Shown here piece after piece: positions 26,540 to 37,706 of a stretch of DNA of 64,000 nt. Position 1 is the stretch's first letter, and each line of letters opens with the position of its first letter. Made by a program: the position numbers and the translations under genes. Below the pieces are notes generated by a model. That model made no database searches, was not told where the DNA came from, and saw only the letters and a program-made list of their open reading frames with translations. The stretch comes from Franconibacter helveticus LMG 23732 (GTDB taxonomy: Bacteria; Pseudomonadota; Gammaproteobacteria; Enterobacterales; Enterobacteriaceae), in the NCBI RefSeq assembly GCF_000463115.2, contig NZ_AWFX01000011.1, forward strand, positions 1 through 64,000. The letters run 5' to 3'.

Positions 26540-27856
26540 TTAGCGGCCTGCGAGCAGATACTTTTCCTGCTCCGCCTGCGGCACCATGCCGCCGCCGGTT
26601 GCCCAGACCAGATGCGTGGCGTGGTTAAGCTGCGCTGGCGTAAAGCGGGAGAGGTAGTCTGATGTCAGCCGCCACGGGCCTGGCATGCCTGCCAGCGCGG
26701 AAGGCTCAAGCGTGATGCGCTCTTCTTCATGCAGCAGGCGCAGCAGCGAAAAAAGCGTTTCGTCGGCAACGGTAACGTAGCCGTCGATTAAACGCTCCAT
26801 GGCGCGACCGACGAAGCCGGATGCGCGACCGACAGCCAGACCGTCGGCGGCAGTGACGTTATCAATTCCCAGCTCCTGAACCGAAACCGCATCATGCAAC
26901 CCCGTATGTACGCCGAGCAACATGCAGGGAGAATGGGTAGGCTCGGCGAAAAAACAGTGGACGTTATCGCCAAAAGCAAGCTTCAGGCCAAAGGCGACGC
27001 CGCCCGGACCACCGCCTACGCCGCAGGGCAGGTAAACCAGTAGCGGGTGATCAGCGTCAACGTTGATCCCTTTTGCCGCGAACTGCTGTTTAAGCCTTTC
27101 GCCAGCCACCGCGTAGCCAAGAAACAGCGTGCGGGAGTTTTCGTCGTCGATAAAAAAACAGCGCGGGTCGCTTTGCGCTGCCTTACGCCCCTGTTCCACC
27201 GCCACGCTGTAATCCTGCTCATATTCCACGACCTCCACGCCGTGTTCGCGCAGCTTATCTTTCTTCCACTGACGGGCATCGGCAGACATATGCACGCTCA
27301 CTTTAAAGCCAAGCTTTGCGCTCATGATGCCTATCGAGAGCCCAAGGTTGCCGGTGGAGCCGACAGCGATGCGGTACTGGCTGAAGAACTGGCGAAACGC
27401 GGCGCTGGCAAGCTTGCTGTAGTTATCTTCTACGCTCAGCAAACCGGCTTCCAGGGCGAGTTTCTCTGCATGGGCCAACACCTCGTAGATGCCGCCGCGC
27501 GCTTTAATGGAGCCGGAGATGGGCAGGTGACTGTCCTTTTTTAGCCACAGCGCGCCAGGTAAAGGCGCGCCATAGCGCTGCGCCAGCGCATGTTGCATGG
27601 CAGGCACAGGCACTACGTCTGATTCGATGATGCCGTGCGTCGCGCGCGTTTGCGGAAAAACCTCTGCAATATAGGGAGCAAAGCGCGCAAGGCGGGCTTC
27701 GGCGTCGCGCACGTCGTTCTCATTCAGCCCCACATAAGGCAACCCTTCGGCGAGAGGGGTGCAAGCAGGGTTAAACCAGGCGGTTTCCCGCAAGGCGATA
27801 AGGTCTTTAAGCAAAGGAAAAGCGGCGATGAGTTCGTCGCGGGAGGGCGTGGTCAT
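26540..27856 (-). CDS. dsdA: D-serine dehydratase (PLP enzyme)
   Basis: The 438-residue enzyme converts D-serine to pyruvate and ammonia. It matches E. coli DsdA (442 residues): [20 protein letters not shown] contains the PLP-binding lysine, [15 protein letters not shown] [17 protein letters not shown] binds the phosphate, and the glycine loop is [20 protein letters not shown]. The ATG at 27856 starts the protein at the expected place; GAGA lies upstream. The usual partners dsdC (regulator) and dsdX (permease) are absent from the neighbourhood, so it is a stand-alone detoxification gene. Confidence 0.9.
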   Translation of the reverse strand: MTTPSRDELIAAFPLLKDLIALRETAWFNPACTPLAEGLPYVGLNENDVRDAEARLARFAPYIAEVFPQTRATHGIIESDVVPVPAMQHALAQRYGAPLPGALWLKKDSHLPISGSIKARGGIYEVLAHAEKLALEAGLLSVEDNYSKLASAAFRQFFSQYRIAVGSTGNLGLSIGIMSAKLGFKVSVHMSADARQWKKDKLREHGVEVVEYEQDYSVAVEQGRKAAQSDPRCFFIDDENSRTLFLGYAVAGERLKQQFAAKGINVDADHPLLVYLPCGVGGGPGGVAFGLKLAFGDNVHCFFAEPTHSPCMLLGVHTGLHDAVSVQELGIDNVTAADGLAVGRASGFVGRAMERLIDGYVTVADETLFSLLRLLHEEERITLEPSALAGMPGPWRLTSDYLSRFTPAQLNHATHLVWATGGGMVPQAEQEKYLLAGR

Positions 27857-27919
27857 GGCGTTCTCGCATATCGAAAAAAGAAAAAAGCAGCATAACAGCA
27901 AGGGAATGTATCAGGATGC

Positions 27920-27945
27920 GCCGCAGGCGGGTAACTGCCTGCGGC
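27920..27945. terminator. Long GC-rich hairpin between dsdA and opgB
   Basis: GCCGCAGGC (27920-27928) pairs perfectly with GCCTGCGGC (27937-27945) around eight bases. No T-run follows on the minus strand, so it may be an RNA 3'-end stabiliser rather than a true terminator of opgB. Confidence 0.5.
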
Positions 27946-27951
27946 GGGGGG

Positions 27952-30240
27952 TTAGCCTTCGGCATTAACCACTTTGATGTCCACCATGCCGATGCCAAGC
28001 TGGCGCGGCGAGTGGCCGAGAATATTCCCTTCGTTGGTGGTCTGCGGCTCCGGCGGCACTATCACCAGCGTGTTGCTGCGTGACGGGTTTTCAAAGTGCA
28101 GGGTGGTGGTAGAGACATCGTTGCCAAGCGTCAGCACCTGTTCTTTATTCCCCACCCGCACCGGGATTGGCTTGTTAGCGTTCGGGCCAAAGGCTTTGGC
28201 GGTGATCACCAGGTCGAATTTTTCCGGCAGCGGCGCGTTATATTCAATCTTCACTTCATTGCCGAGCTGCGCGTTCGACCAGCGCCCCCAGGATTCCGGG
28301 CGAGAAATGCCGGTGAACTGTTTAACTTCTTCCGGCGCGCCTGCAACGTTAAAAACGAAGCTGTCGGCTTTATAACGAATATCGTTATCGACGATTTTCA
28401 GGAGATCGACGTTGCGCTGATAGCGATCGGTGCTGATAACGGTATCGCGAAAGGCCGCTTTCCCCTGCCAGGTCGCTTTATCCACCCGCTGCACTTTTTG
28501 CTCGCCGCCAAGCTGGCCCTGCGAGACGCAAAGATCGGTCGAGAGCGCCAGTTCCGGCGACCAGAGGCGCGCCATTTTGTAGCAGTTATCCACCCACAGG
28601 AAATTGTCGCGCGGGGCGAACTCCGCCAGCTGGTAGCGCAGCGGCGCCGAGTATTCGCTTTCCGGCAGCGGCTCAATTTTTTTATCGGAAACGCGCAGCA
28701 GAAGCGGCAGATGGAAACGGCTACCGGAAAACGCGATGGTCTTTTTCTGCTGGTCGACCGTGAAATCGTCGATTTTGGTCGGGAAGTTCCACAGGCGAAT
28801 AATGTCCGGCTTCCAGGCGAGCACCTTTTCTTTCATGTTCAGGAAAACGGCAGAAAGCGACTGGCCGGAAAGGCTGCTGCGCCCAAGACCGATAAAGTTA
28901 TCGCCTCCCAGAATATCCAGCACCGTTGCGCCGTTATCCATGGTGCTGCGCTTCACCGCGACTACATCCTGCTGCGGTTTGTCGCCGCGCAAAACAAAGA
29001 ACAGGTTTTCGCGATCCTGCTTGCTCAGGTATTTGTAAGCCGTATTGTTCATCGCCAGGTGATCGGAAGAGACCACGATGACGGTGTTTTTAAAGTAAGG
29101 CGAGGCTTTGATTTTGTTGATAAGCGCAGCGATATGCTCCTGGCTACAGGAGACGGCGCTAAACGACTGGTTCGGCTTGCCGTCGAAGGCATAACTTTTA
29201 CGCTGGCAGGTGCGGGAGACAAAGCCGTCCGGGTGGTGGGTATCTACCGTCAGTGCAAAAAGCGAGAAGCGTTTGCCCGCGCTCGAAAGCGCCTCATATT
29301 TTTTCCAGACCTGGTCAAGCACCGTGTCGTCATAAAAGCCCCAGTCGTTACGGTAAGCCGGGTCTTCCACCACGCTTTTTAATTCTTCCGCGCCATAAAG
29401 ATGGTCAAAACCGTGCGATTTCAGGAACACATCTTTTCCGGCGAAACGCAGGTTTGCGCCCTGCATAAAATAGTTTTCATAGCCGGAATTTTTCAGGATA
29501 TCGCCAAGGCAGATATTTTGCGGAAAGAAGCTCGACATCGAAGCCGAGGCGTTGCCTTCGAACGGCGCGAAAAGCGGAATGCCGCATTGCGAGGCGACCA
29601 TGCCGGCGATGGTGTAGTCGGTGCCGGGAAGCTGCATCGTTTTGCTGAAATCGACCCCTTCGTTTTTCAACGCGCTCAGCTCCGGCGCCAGTTGCGGGAA
29701 CGCCTGCTCGTCGAAATAGGTGCGCTCCAGGCTCTCGCCGTAAATATAAACCAGGTTTAACTGCGGGTCGGGAATGGTTCTATTCGGTTCTTTGTAATAG
29801 GTCGCGAAGTCCGGATCGCCGTCGCGGGTTTGCGATTTAACCAGCTCGGTTATCTGACGAAACGCCGGGCTGGCGTCTACCGACGCCAGCGCCAGCACCA
29901 GCGCCAGCAGGCTGTAGCCAAGATGGTGAGGATGACGGCGGCGGCGCAGCACCCATGCAAGCAGGCTGAACACGCCGACCAGCACGACGATTAACCCGGC
30001 GGCAGGCAGAATGTATTTTGTTACGCCAGCGCCGGTCAGGCTGTTGGTAAGGGTATAAAGCACAGCATCGTTGATGCCGTCGCCGGTAAAATAGTTACTG
30101 GCGTAAAGGGTAATGTTCAGGATAACAAACAGCCCTAATACCACCAGCGTGGCGATAAACCACCACGTATTGCGGCCCGCTTTAAAGGCGTAAATCGCCA
30201 CGGAGGCGAGAAAAAAGACCACGGAAAGCAATTCTGACAC
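27952..30240 (-). CDS. opgB: Phosphoglycerol transferase I (OpgB/MdoB)
   Basis: The 762-residue inner-membrane enzyme moves phosphoglycerol from phosphatidylglycerol to osmoregulated periplasmic glucans. Four hydrophobic segments lie in residues about 5-130. A periplasmic alkaline-phosphatase/sulfatase domain follows, with [15 protein letters not shown] (metal ligand Glu), [20 protein letters not shown] (nucleophile Thr region), [14 protein letters not shown] [12 protein letters not shown] and [15 protein letters not shown]-terminal domain of about 250 residues ends in [10 protein letters not shown]. Length and sequence follow E. coli OpgB throughout. Confidence 0.95.
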   Translation of the reverse strand: MSELLSVVFFLASVAIYAFKAGRNTWWFIATLVVLGLFVILNITLYASNYFTGDGINDAVLYTLTNSLTGAGVTKYILPAAGLIVVLVGVFSLLAWVLRRRRHPHHLGYSLLALVLALASVDASPAFRQITELVKSQTRDGDPDFATYYKEPNRTIPDPQLNLVYIYGESLERTYFDEQAFPQLAPELSALKNEGVDFSKTMQLPGTDYTIAGMVASQCGIPLFAPFEGNASASMSSFFPQNICLGDILKNSGYENYFMQGANLRFAGKDVFLKSHGFDHLYGAEELKSVVEDPAYRNDWGFYDDTVLDQVWKKYEALSSAGKRFSLFALTVDTHHPDGFVSRTCQRKSYAFDGKPNQSFSAVSCSQEHIAALINKIKASPYFKNTVIVVSSDHLAMNNTAYKYLSKQDRENLFFVLRGDKPQQDVVAVKRSTMDNGATVLDILGGDNFIGLGRSSLSGQSLSAVFLNMKEKVLAWKPDIIRLWNFPTKIDDFTVDQQKKTIAFSGSRFHLPLLLRVSDKKIEPLPESEYSAPLRYQLAEFAPRDNFLWVDNCYKMARLWSPELALSTDLCVSQGQLGGEQKVQRVDKATWQGKAAFRDTVISTDRYQRNVDLLKIVDNDIRYKADSFVFNVAGAPEEVKQFTGISRPESWGRWSNAQLGNEVKIEYNAPLPEKFDLVITAKAFGPNANKPIPVRVGNKEQVLTLGNDVSTTTLHFENPSRSNTLVIVPPEPQTTNEGNILGHSPRQLGIGMVDIKVVNAEG

Positions 30241-30568
30241 TACCGCACCCTCACAAAACGGCTCACGCCGACAGGCTTAATACCACTTTTTCAGCGCAAC
30301 AATCTAACTTTGCTGTCACGCTCCTGCAATTCTAGTGTCATGGTTTTGTGCTGTTGTTCGGAATTGGTTTAGATACGTGAATTTTTGAGGTGTATCTCAT
30401 CCCGCTGTTGCGGCGAATCGTCAGCGGTAAAACGTTTATCCGGGCGGCGGGGCGGAGAGCGCTGGCAATACGAAAGTCGTCGGGCTTGGCTAACCAGTTT
30501 CTCAGGCAGACAGGCGAAAAGAGGGGAAGAAAACGTTCCCGGCGCGCCGCAGAGCGCCAGGATAAATA
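30241..30568. other. Intergenic region upstream of opgB
   Basis: This stretch of 328 bases holds the opgB promoter, probably near 30290-30360 where the sequence is more A/T-rich. Small frames on the plus strand (for example 30385-30585) lack a ribosome site and recognisable sequence, so I see no gene in it. Confidence 0.5.
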
Positions 30569-31081
30569 TCAGGAGAGGAAGTTAACGCCCTGTTTCAGTA
30601 CGATGTCGCAGGCTTTGGTTTTTACCTTCTGCGCCAGCGGCGTGGTGCCGATGTTATTCAGATTCAAAGGCTGACCGTCGCCCGTATCAAGCAGACCCTG
30701 CGCGCCCTGTAAAAAATCCGGCTCTTGCTGCTGTTCTTGCGGCGTGGTGATGCCGAGCTTTTCCATAACCTGGTTTTTAATATTCTCTGTGCTGGTGGCG
30801 CTAACCAGTTTCTGCTTAATGCAATATTGCAGAATGCCCGCCGCATTAGGCATGGTTTCCGCGCTCAGCGTTGAGGCGCCGCCGTTAAGCAGGCCGGTGA
30901 GCGAGGAGAGCGACAGGCCGCCCGGTTGGGATGGGGTGGCGTTAGCGCCGTTGCCGCTCTGTTGGCTAAGCTGGGTTGCGGCGCTGGAAAGGGATTCCTG
31001 CCAGCTTGCGGCCTGGACGCCGGCGCTCATCATAAGGCCTGCGGCGATGGCCGCGAGGCAGATTCGTTTTACTGCTTTCAT
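30569..31081 (-). CDS. yjjA: Secreted DUF2501 protein YjjA
   Basis: The 170-residue protein has a signal peptide ending MMSAGVQA (about residue 24). The mature part begins ASWQESLSSAATQLSQQSGN, then a Ser/Gly/Asn-rich linker, then the conserved domain with LQYCIKQKLVS, QVMEKLGIT and the C-terminal KTKACDIVLKQG (one cysteine in each of these motifs, a possible disulfide). The function is unknown. The ATG at 31081 is eight bases after GAGAG. The position between opgB and dnaC is as in E. coli. Confidence 0.88.
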   Translation of the reverse strand: MKAVKRICLAAIAAGLMMSAGVQAASWQESLSSAATQLSQQSGNGANATPSQPGGLSLSSLTGLLNGGASTLSAETMPNAAGILQYCIKQKLVSATSTENIKNQVMEKLGITTPQEQQQEPDFLQGAQGLLDTGDGQPLNLNNIGTTPLAQKVKTKACDIVLKQGVNFLS

Positions 31082-31308
31082 CACGCTTACTCTCTGTTGT
31101 GGCTATAACGCCGGAACACTGGCCCGAGTATAACGACGCCGGTGAAGGAAATAAGCCCTCGCTGCGCGTTAACGCGCAAAACAGCCCGCATAGCGGCAAT
31201 TTCCAGTTTTTTCCTGGAAGGGAGTACGCATTTTGCCAGATAAAGAGTGGCTGAAAGCCTGACGGATGGGCAGAGTGAACGTTAGCGCGTCAACAGGGAG
31301 CCGTTAAT

Positions 31309-31812
31309 ATGCGCCACAAAAAGCGCCATTTTCGCGGTATCCGGCAGTTCATCAGCGCCTGTCGGGCCATTAAGCAAAGCGGGTTATTGCCGGGCTTCGG
31401 GCATAAAACCGTGACGCAGGGGGTGGGGATGATTGAACTCGATTTTTCTCGCCATGCGTTGCTTAAAGAGCGCTACCCGCGCCACGGCGCCCGATGGGAT
31501 GACGCAGAGCTTACGGCGCTGATAGCCAGCTTTGCGAAGGAGGATTTTGACGCTAAAGCCTTCGCCCGTCGCTGGCGGCGTAAGCCAGATTCAGTGCGGG
31601 CGAAGCTTATCAGTTTGCCTCTGGTGGACGAAAGATACCCGTGGGCAGGCGGCTTAATACTCTTTGCCGGTTACGCGGCTGCGGTAGCTTTCCCAGTTAA
31701 AGTTAACCCACAGGCTATTACCCAGCCGCATACGATCCATGACCCGCTCGCCAAGAAGGCGGGTCATTTCTTCCATGTTCTGGTTGGTCAGCATGCCGGT
31801 CGGGCGTTTTGA
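31309..31812 (+). CDS. Putative small protein with a SANT/HTH-like region, overlapping dnaC on the other strand
   Basis: The frame encodes 167 residues. The ATG at 31309 has AGGGAG eight bases upstream; an internal ATG at 31429 follows a G-rich stretch. Residues about 45-105 (HALLKERYPRHGARWDDAEL, then AFARRWRRKPDSVRAKLISL) look like a Myb/SANT-type helix-turn-helix, which suggests a real product. The last 53 residues lie antisense to the 3' end of dnaC and look like mere read-through; a one-base shift near 31640 would give an earlier TAA, so the gene may carry a frameshift at its end. No E. coli counterpart is known to me. Confidence 0.45.
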   Translation: MRHKKRHFRGIRQFISACRAIKQSGLLPGFGHKTVTQGVGMIELDFSRHALLKERYPRHGARWDDAELTALIASFAKEDFDAKAFARRWRRKPDSVRAKLISLPLVDERYPWAGGLILFAGYAAAVAFPVKVNPQAITQPHTIHDPLAKKAGHFFHVLVGQHAGRAF

Positions 31813-32391
31813 GGATGATCGACGATCGACCAGTTGGTTAATGATCACTTTCTCGTAACGCGATTCGCTTTGCATGCCGATCTCGTCGATAACGAGAAGA
31901 TCGATGGTGCTGAGATCCTTAAGCAGTTGTTCTTCGCTGGTTTCGCGGTTGCCGAAAGTGTCTTTCATCGCCGACATAATATCGGCCACGGTAATGACCA
32001 TCACCGACTTGCCGCGCAACAGCAGTTCATTACAGATTGCGGCGGCAAGATGGTTTTTGCCTGTGCCGGGTTTGCCCGCAAAGACGAAACTGGCGAGGTT
32101 GCCATCAAACGCTTCGACATACTGCCGCGCTTTATTAAGCGCATTCATCTGGCCTTCGTTTTCAACCCGGTAGTTGTCGAAGGAGCAGTTCTGGTGCAGC
32201 GGGCGAATGCCGGAGCGGTTAAACGTACGCTGCATTTTCATCGCCCGGTTTTCACGCTCAATGGCTTCCGAGCGGATGCGCCCCTGTTCCTGTTGCCAGG
32301 CGAGAAGCTCTTCGCCGGTTTTAAACGCGGGCGTGACTTCGGGCGGCATGAGCCGCTTCAGGCGCGTCATCAGGTCAGTGACGTTTTTCAT
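31654..32391 (-). CDS. dnaC: DNA replication protein DnaC (helicase loader)
   Basis: The 245-residue AAA+ protein loads DnaB helicase at oriC and at restarted forks. Walker A is AGKPGTGKNHLA (about residues 103-114), Walker B LLVIDEIGM, and sensor/arginine-finger region GMLTNQNMEEM. The N-terminal 50 residues (LTDLMTRLKRL-like LMTRLKRLMPPEV) contact DnaB. It is two bases downstream of dnaT in the same operon, as in E. coli. Confidence 0.95.
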   Translation of the reverse strand: MKNVTDLMTRLKRLMPPEVTPAFKTGEELLAWQQEQGRIRSEAIERENRAMKMQRTFNRSGIRPLHQNCSFDNYRVENEGQMNALNKARQYVEAFDGNLASFVFAGKPGTGKNHLAAAICNELLLRGKSVMVITVADIMSAMKDTFGNRETSEEQLLKDLSTIDLLVIDEIGMQSESRYEKVIINQLVDRRSSSKRPTGMLTNQNMEEMTRLLGERVMDRMRLGNSLWVNFNWESYRSRVTGKEY

Positions 32392-32393
32392 TT

Positions 32394-32939
32394 TTAACCT
32401 CGAAAGCCGTCGGGGATCTGGTCATCCGGCTGTGGAATGGCATTCACGTCGCGTCGTGCGGAACTGGTAAACGTAGCGCGATTCATTTGTACGCTGCGCG
32501 CCAGCTTCTGCTGCCACTGGATATGGTGAAACATTTTGCCTTCCGCCTGCCAGTAGGCGACGAAAGAGGCGAGTTCCTGCGCCGTGACGGGCTGGGAAAG
32601 CGGAATGCCCCATAGCGCCGCCATACGCTGGAAATCGGCGTCGGGCTGCCAACCCAGATACATGCGAAACTTGCCGCCTGGCGCCGGAACGGGCTGCGCG
32701 GGGTCGGCAAACTCTTCATATAACTGTGCGTCCAGAACCACGTCTGTCTGCGGCGCGGCGAGCTGCGCTTCTTTTGCCAGCAACTCTGCCATGCGTTCCG
32801 GCGTAACGGCGTAAAAAGCCGGGGCGTTATTTTCAAAAACCGCCACGGCGCCGCGTTCAGCCTTTTCCAGCGCGTGGTCGTGATCGCCCCGGAAGGCGTT
32901 GATGTCCACGATGTCGGCGGTTAAAACTCTGGAAGACAT
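32394..32939 (-). CDS. dnaT: Primosomal protein DnaT
   Basis: The 181-residue primosome component acts with PriA, PriB and DnaC to restart forks. Recognised from the N-terminus [16 protein letters not shown], the central [18 protein letters not shown] and [20 protein letters not shown], and the C-terminus [10 protein letters not shown], which match E. coli DnaT (179 residues). The N-terminal part carries the oligomerisation domain. Its end is two bases from dnaC. Confidence 0.94.
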   Translation of the reverse strand: MSSRVLTADIVDINAFRGDHDHALEKAERGAVAVFENNAPAFYAVTPERMAELLAKEAQLAAPQTDVVLDAQLYEEFADPAQPVPAPGGKFRMYLGWQPDADFQRMAALWGIPLSQPVTAQELASFVAYWQAEGKMFHHIQWQQKLARSVQMNRATFTSSARRDVNAIPQPDDQIPDGFRG

Positions 32940-33157
32940 AAAACTTTCTCAATCAAAGGGTTAGCTAAGGTTCGCTTGAAGGGGGACGCGAAAAGCGTTT
33001 ATGGCTTCATAGTAGCACAGACGCGCTCTCTGTTTGAGCGCTCAGGAACGGGAAAGCGAAGATTTGTTGAAAAAAAGAGCAGGCGCGCGCGTTGCCTTAC
33101 GCGCCTGGATTTCCCCTGGCAGGGCAGTATTGAGGCTTTTGCCGCTAATTCAGCGCA

Positions 33158-33586
33158 TTAATTAATAATGTTCAGCGTTACGTCGATGTTGCCGCGGGTC
33201 GCGTTGGAATAAGGGCAAACAATGTGCGCCGCATCGACCAGTTTTTTCGCTTCAGCCGCGTCCATACCTGGCAGATGGATATTCAGTTTCGCTTCGATGC
33301 CAAAACCGGTCGGCAAAGGCCCGATGCCCACTTCGCCTTCAATAAACGCCTCTTTCGGCAGAGTGATTTTGTCGCGGGCGGAAACAAACTTCATCGCGCC
33401 CAAAAAGCAGGCGGAGTAGCCAGCGGCGAACAGCTGTTCCGGGTTGGTCACTTCGCCGCCCATGCCGCCCATTTCTTTTGGCACGCCAAGTTTTACGTCA
33501 AGCACGCCGTCTGAGGAAGTCGCGCGGCCATCACGGCCTCCGGTGGCTTTTGCTTTAGCGGTATAAATGACTTTTTCTAATGACAT
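33158..33586 (-). CDS. ohr: Organic hydroperoxide resistance protein Ohr (OsmC family)
   Basis: The 142-residue thiol peroxidase reduces organic and lipid hydroperoxides. The two catalytic cysteines are in [12 protein letters not shown] (about residue 60) and [17 protein letters not shown] (about residue 124), as in all Ohr proteins, and the N-terminus has [23 protein letters not shown] precedes the ATG. A regulator of the MarR/OhrR family is encoded upstream on the same strand, with a separate promoter. E. coli K-12 has only OsmC, so this pair is extra. Confidence 0.92.
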   Translation of the reverse strand: MSLEKVIYTAKAKATGGRDGRATSSDGVLDVKLGVPKEMGGMGGEVTNPEQLFAAGYSACFLGAMKFVSARDKITLPKEAFIEGEVGIGPLPTGFGIEAKLNIHLPGMDAAEAKKLVDAAHIVCPYSNATRGNIDVTLNIIN

Positions 33587-33622
33587 GGCAGGTTCCTCAT
33601 CGTTTCTCGTTGATTGTTTAAC

Positions 33623-33645
33623 TGCGCTATATTATAGTGCGCTAT
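33623..33645 (-). promoter_or_regulatory. ohr promoter with OhrR-type operator
   Basis: On the minus strand TATAAT (33636-33631) is a perfect -10. It lies inside a near-palindrome, CTATA-T-TATAG (33627-33637) extended by GCGC-rich arms, with TGCGCTAT repeated at 33623 and 33638. A repressor bound here would block the promoter. No good -35 is visible. Confidence 0.65.
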
Positions 33646-33682
33646 TTAAATGGGATTTTTTAAACCCTCCCGCAGGAGGGCG

Positions 33683-34126
33683 TTACGCTTTATTCAGGCT
33701 GTCGCGAAAAACTTCAAGCTGCTGCTTCAGGCTGACCAGCGTGTCGACGTCGCAACTTGCGGCGCAGCGTACGGATTCCGGCAGCGTTAATGCTTTCGCC
33801 TGTAAATCCCGCCCGGCCTGGGTGAGCGTCACCACGACCTGGCGTTCATCTTCCCGCGAGCGTTGACGCAGCAGCAGGCCAGCGCTTTCCATCCGCTTCA
33901 GAAGCGGCGTAAGGGTGGCGGAATCCAGAAACAGCCGCTCGCCAATTTGCGAAACCGTGATGTCGTCCTGCTCCCACAGCACCATCAACACCAGATACTG
34001 GGGGTAGGTAATGCCAAGCGGCGCCAGCAGTTGCCGGTACAGCTTATTCAACGCAAGGCTTGCGGAATAGAGCGCGAAGCAGAGCTGGTTATCCAGCCGC
34101 AGCGTTGTATCTTCGTTATCGGGCAT
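33683..34126 (-). CDS. ohrR: MarR-family peroxide-sensing regulator (OhrR)
   Basis: The 147-residue winged-helix protein is of the OhrR type: [20 protein letters not shown] with the redox cysteine early in helix 1, then [34 protein letters not shown] and the wing [14 protein letters not shown]. It represses ohr until the cysteine is oxidised by organic peroxides. The start at 34126 is preferred because its promoter predicts transcription from about 34139; the ATG at 34138 would then be almost leaderless. Confidence 0.88.
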   Translation of the reverse strand: MPDNEDTTLRLDNQLCFALYSASLALNKLYRQLLAPLGITYPQYLVLMVLWEQDDITVSQIGERLFLDSATLTPLLKRMESAGLLLRQRSREDERQVVVTLTQAGRDLQAKALTLPESVRCAASCDVDTLVSLKQQLEVFRDSLNKA

Positions 34127-34145
34127 GGTCGTCTTCATATGTATG

Positions 34146-34174
34146 AATATAGGTAGCGCACAATTTAATTGCAA
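34146..34174 (-). promoter_or_regulatory. ohrR promoter with palindromic operator
   Basis: On the minus strand TTGCAA (34174-34169) and TATATT (34151-34146) are 17 bases apart. The palindrome CAATT-T-AATTG (34161-34171) overlaps the -35 and spacer and resembles the TACAATT/AATTGTA sites known for OhrR. The TetR gene end at 34183 lies just upstream. Confidence 0.65.
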
Positions 34175-34182
34175 GTTATTTT

Positions 34183-34824
34183 TTAAGGGCAGATATAACG
34201 CAAGACAACCTGAACGGCCATTTCCCGATAATAGTCGAGTTGCGCGCGGTTGTCGGTCTCTTCCTCAAAGAGCATAGAGAAGGTGTAGCTGTTAGCGACA
34301 TGGTGAAAGCTAAAGCTGCTTATCAGGCGGTGAACGTCGCGGGCGTTAACCTGTTTGCTGAAAAGCTGTCGCGCCTGCCCGCGAGCGAGGATCTCTTCCA
34401 GCAGCGTCAGGGCGCTGCGGTTGATATCCCGGATCCAGGCGGACTCGCGCATATAACGGCCGCGCTGCATATTCTCCATACAAATAATGCGGACAAAATC
34501 CGGGTGCGCGGCATGGTAGTCGAAACTCGCTTCCACCAGTTGCACCATCGCTTCGACCGGCGGCATCGCGCCCAGGTTTAACGCTTTCTCGCTGGCGCGG
34601 ATTTGGGTGTAAACATACTCCAGCACCTGCACATAGAGCCGCTCTTTGGTTTTAAAGTGGTAGACCACCATGCGTTTGGTGGTGCCTGCCTTTTCGGCTA
34701 TTTGCTCCATACGCGCGCCGTTAAGGCCATACTCGGCAAAGAGAGAGATGGCGCTGAAGAAAATTTTTTCTTTCAGGCTCGCTTCGTCAAAGCAGCCGGG
34801 AAGGTAAACCTCATGATTTTCCAC
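34183..34824 (-). CDS. TetR-family transcriptional regulator
   Basis: The 213-residue protein has an N-terminal TetR helix-turn-helix: [20 protein letters not shown], then [20 protein letters not shown] (residues about 20-65). The C-terminal ligand domain ([39 protein letters not shown]) recalls the RutR/TetR_C group. Its target genes are not clear; the neighbours on both sides (ohrR and yjjB-yjjP) have their own identity. A site within 34825-34930 may be its operator. Confidence 0.85.
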   Translation of the reverse strand: MENHEVYLPGCFDEASLKEKIFFSAISLFAEYGLNGARMEQIAEKAGTTKRMVVYHFKTKERLYVQVLEYVYTQIRASEKALNLGAMPPVEAMVQLVEASFDYHAAHPDFVRIICMENMQRGRYMRESAWIRDINRSALTLLEEILARGQARQLFSKQVNARDVHRLISSFSFHHVANSYTFSMLFEEETDNRAQLDYYREMAVQVVLRYICP

Positions 34825-34936
34825 TACAACTCCTTGGTCCCGCAGGGATGAGCAGGCCGATTATGGCAGCGCGAGCGCGATGCACAAGCCTGCGCACGCA
34901 TTTCTCTGCGTTAAGCCAAAAAGAGAGTCAGGCGGC

Positions 34937-35410
34937 TTAGACGCGCGGCCGTTTGCGGTATAGCCACAATCCCGGCAGCGACAGGCCGACAGAAAGCGCG
35001 CCGACAATAGACGAGGCCTTTAAGAAATGGGTCACCAGCGCGATGAGATAAGCCTCATCATAGCCGAAGTGGCTGAGCTTAACGGCGGAAACCATCGCCG
35101 TGTAGGCGGAAATGCCAGGGAACATCGGGATCACCGCCGCGACGGTAAATACCTTCGGGTGCGCTAAATACCAGCGGGACCATTGAATGCCGATGCTGCC
35201 GACGAGTATGGCGGAAAGAAACGTACTCCATTCAATATTTAACCCGCTGAGCATCATCGCCGTGCGTGAAGTATGGCCGATGGCGCCAAGAAGGGCGCAC
35301 CACGGCAGCGCGCGCAGGGGCACGTTAAAAACCATGGCAAACCCCACCGCCGGAATTGCCGACAGCGCCATATCCTGTAGCAACAAAACCGCTATGTTGA
35401 TTATGCCCAT
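34937..35410 (-). CDS. yjjB: YjjB, subunit of the YjjP-YjjB (ThrE-like) exporter
   Basis: The 157-residue membrane protein matches E. coli YjjB (157 residues), with four to five TM segments and [20 protein letters not shown] and [20 protein letters not shown]. In E. coli YjjP and YjjB act together in succinate export. The start at 35410 fits E. coli and has GGGG upstream; an in-frame ATG at 35425 is the alternative. It overlaps yjjP by ten bases. Confidence 0.92.
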   Translation of the reverse strand: MGIINIAVLLLQDMALSAIPAVGFAMVFNVPLRALPWCALLGAIGHTSRTAMMLSGLNIEWSTFLSAILVGSIGIQWSRWYLAHPKVFTVAAVIPMFPGISAYTAMVSAVKLSHFGYDEAYLIALVTHFLKASSIVGALSVGLSLPGLWLYRKRPRV

Positions 35411-36177
35411 CCCGGCAATCCCCATAACGCCAGCGCTATTATCGCCCCGATGCAGGTGGCGAGCGCCAGCATGCTTGCCATCGCCCAGCGCGCAAGCCCG
35501 GTGTTGACGTGGCCTTTGAACATATCAGCGACGGCGTTAATCAGCGGAAAACCAGGCACCAGCAGCAGGATGCTTGCCGCCATCGCTACGGTCGGCACCT
35601 GCGTAAAAGGCGGTAGCCGCAGCATCATGCCCGAGATGGTTGTCGCCACAAACGCGGTAATGCAAAAGTTAATTTGTGGATGAAGATGCTGGCTGGTTAA
35701 TACCTGACGCACATACATGGCGACAGTGCTGGCGACGAAGGTGACCAGCGCGCCATCCCAGCCGCCGTTATTCATTTTGCAAAAGCAGGCGCAGGACAAC
35801 CCCACCATGATCACCACCAGCCAGCGCGGGTAGCGCAGCGGTTTGATCTGCGCGAAGCGCTTTTCGACATCCCGATAATCCAGCAGCTTGTGCTCAGCCA
35901 TGATAACGATGTGCTGCACCTGGGTGACGACATGCATGTTAATACCGCGATCGACATTCTTTCTTGTGGTGGTGATGCAGCGGTGGTCTTTGATGGTGGT
36001 TAAGACAATGGAGTTAGCGGAGATGGCGCTCTCCACTCTGTCCACACCCAGCGCCCGCCCAAGCCGCGTGGAGAGTTCTTCAATCAGCGCGCTTTCCGCG
36101 CCGTGCTGCAACAGAAAAAGGCCGCACTCGATGCAAAGCCGGGTGATGGCGCGCTGCGGTGAACGTTCGGCTTCCAT
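35401..36177 (-). CDS. yjjP: YjjP, subunit of the YjjP-YjjB (ThrE-like) exporter
   Basis: The 258-residue protein has a soluble N-terminal ThrE domain (residues 1-110: [40 protein letters not shown]) and about five TM helices ([23 protein letters not shown]). It completes YjjB to a full ThrE-type transporter, split here over two genes. ATG at 36177 follows AGGTTAATC; the frame is open to 36216. yjjP lies upstream of yjjB, an order conserved in E. coli. Confidence 0.93.
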   Translation of the reverse strand: MEAERSPQRAITRLCIECGLFLLQHGAESALIEELSTRLGRALGVDRVESAISANSIVLTTIKDHRCITTTRKNVDRGINMHVVTQVQHIVIMAEHKLLDYRDVEKRFAQIKPLRYPRWLVVIMVGLSCACFCKMNNGGWDGALVTFVASTVAMYVRQVLTSQHLHPQINFCITAFVATTISGMMLRLPPFTQVPTVAMAASILLLVPGFPLINAVADMFKGHVNTGLARWAMASMLALATCIGAIIALALWGLPGWA

Positions 36178-36450
36178 GATTAACCTGCCGTAAAGTGAAG
36201 CGCCCGAAGAGCGCAAAAGGCGAGGAAAGGTTGTAGCACAAGGCGAAAACGGCGCAGGCGCAGACAGATCAATTTTTCAGCGGGTTGCTGCCGTTTTTAA
36301 CCACCGCAGTAAAAGTTGAGCTGCGCCGCAAAAATGAGTAAGTGTCGAAAAGTGCAACTTTTAACTCGAAATTGACCTTCTCATCCTGTTCCCCACGGTG
36401 AAAAATGCATTTTCACGCATTTATGAAACATAAAAACAACAATTTCATAA

Positions 36451-37656
<1,206 letters not shown>

Positions 37657-37706
37657 GCGGCACGATCTCTTCTACAATTTTTAAAAATGCGCAAAGAAGC
37701 GAGAGC

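Noticed and set aside
28096..29382. Open frame of 428 codons on the plus strand
   Set aside because: It lies antisense to opgB, has no ribosome site and no recognisable family.
30385..30674. Small plus-strand frames upstream of opgB
   Set aside because: No ribosome site and no family; they run into the 3' end of yjjA on the other strand.
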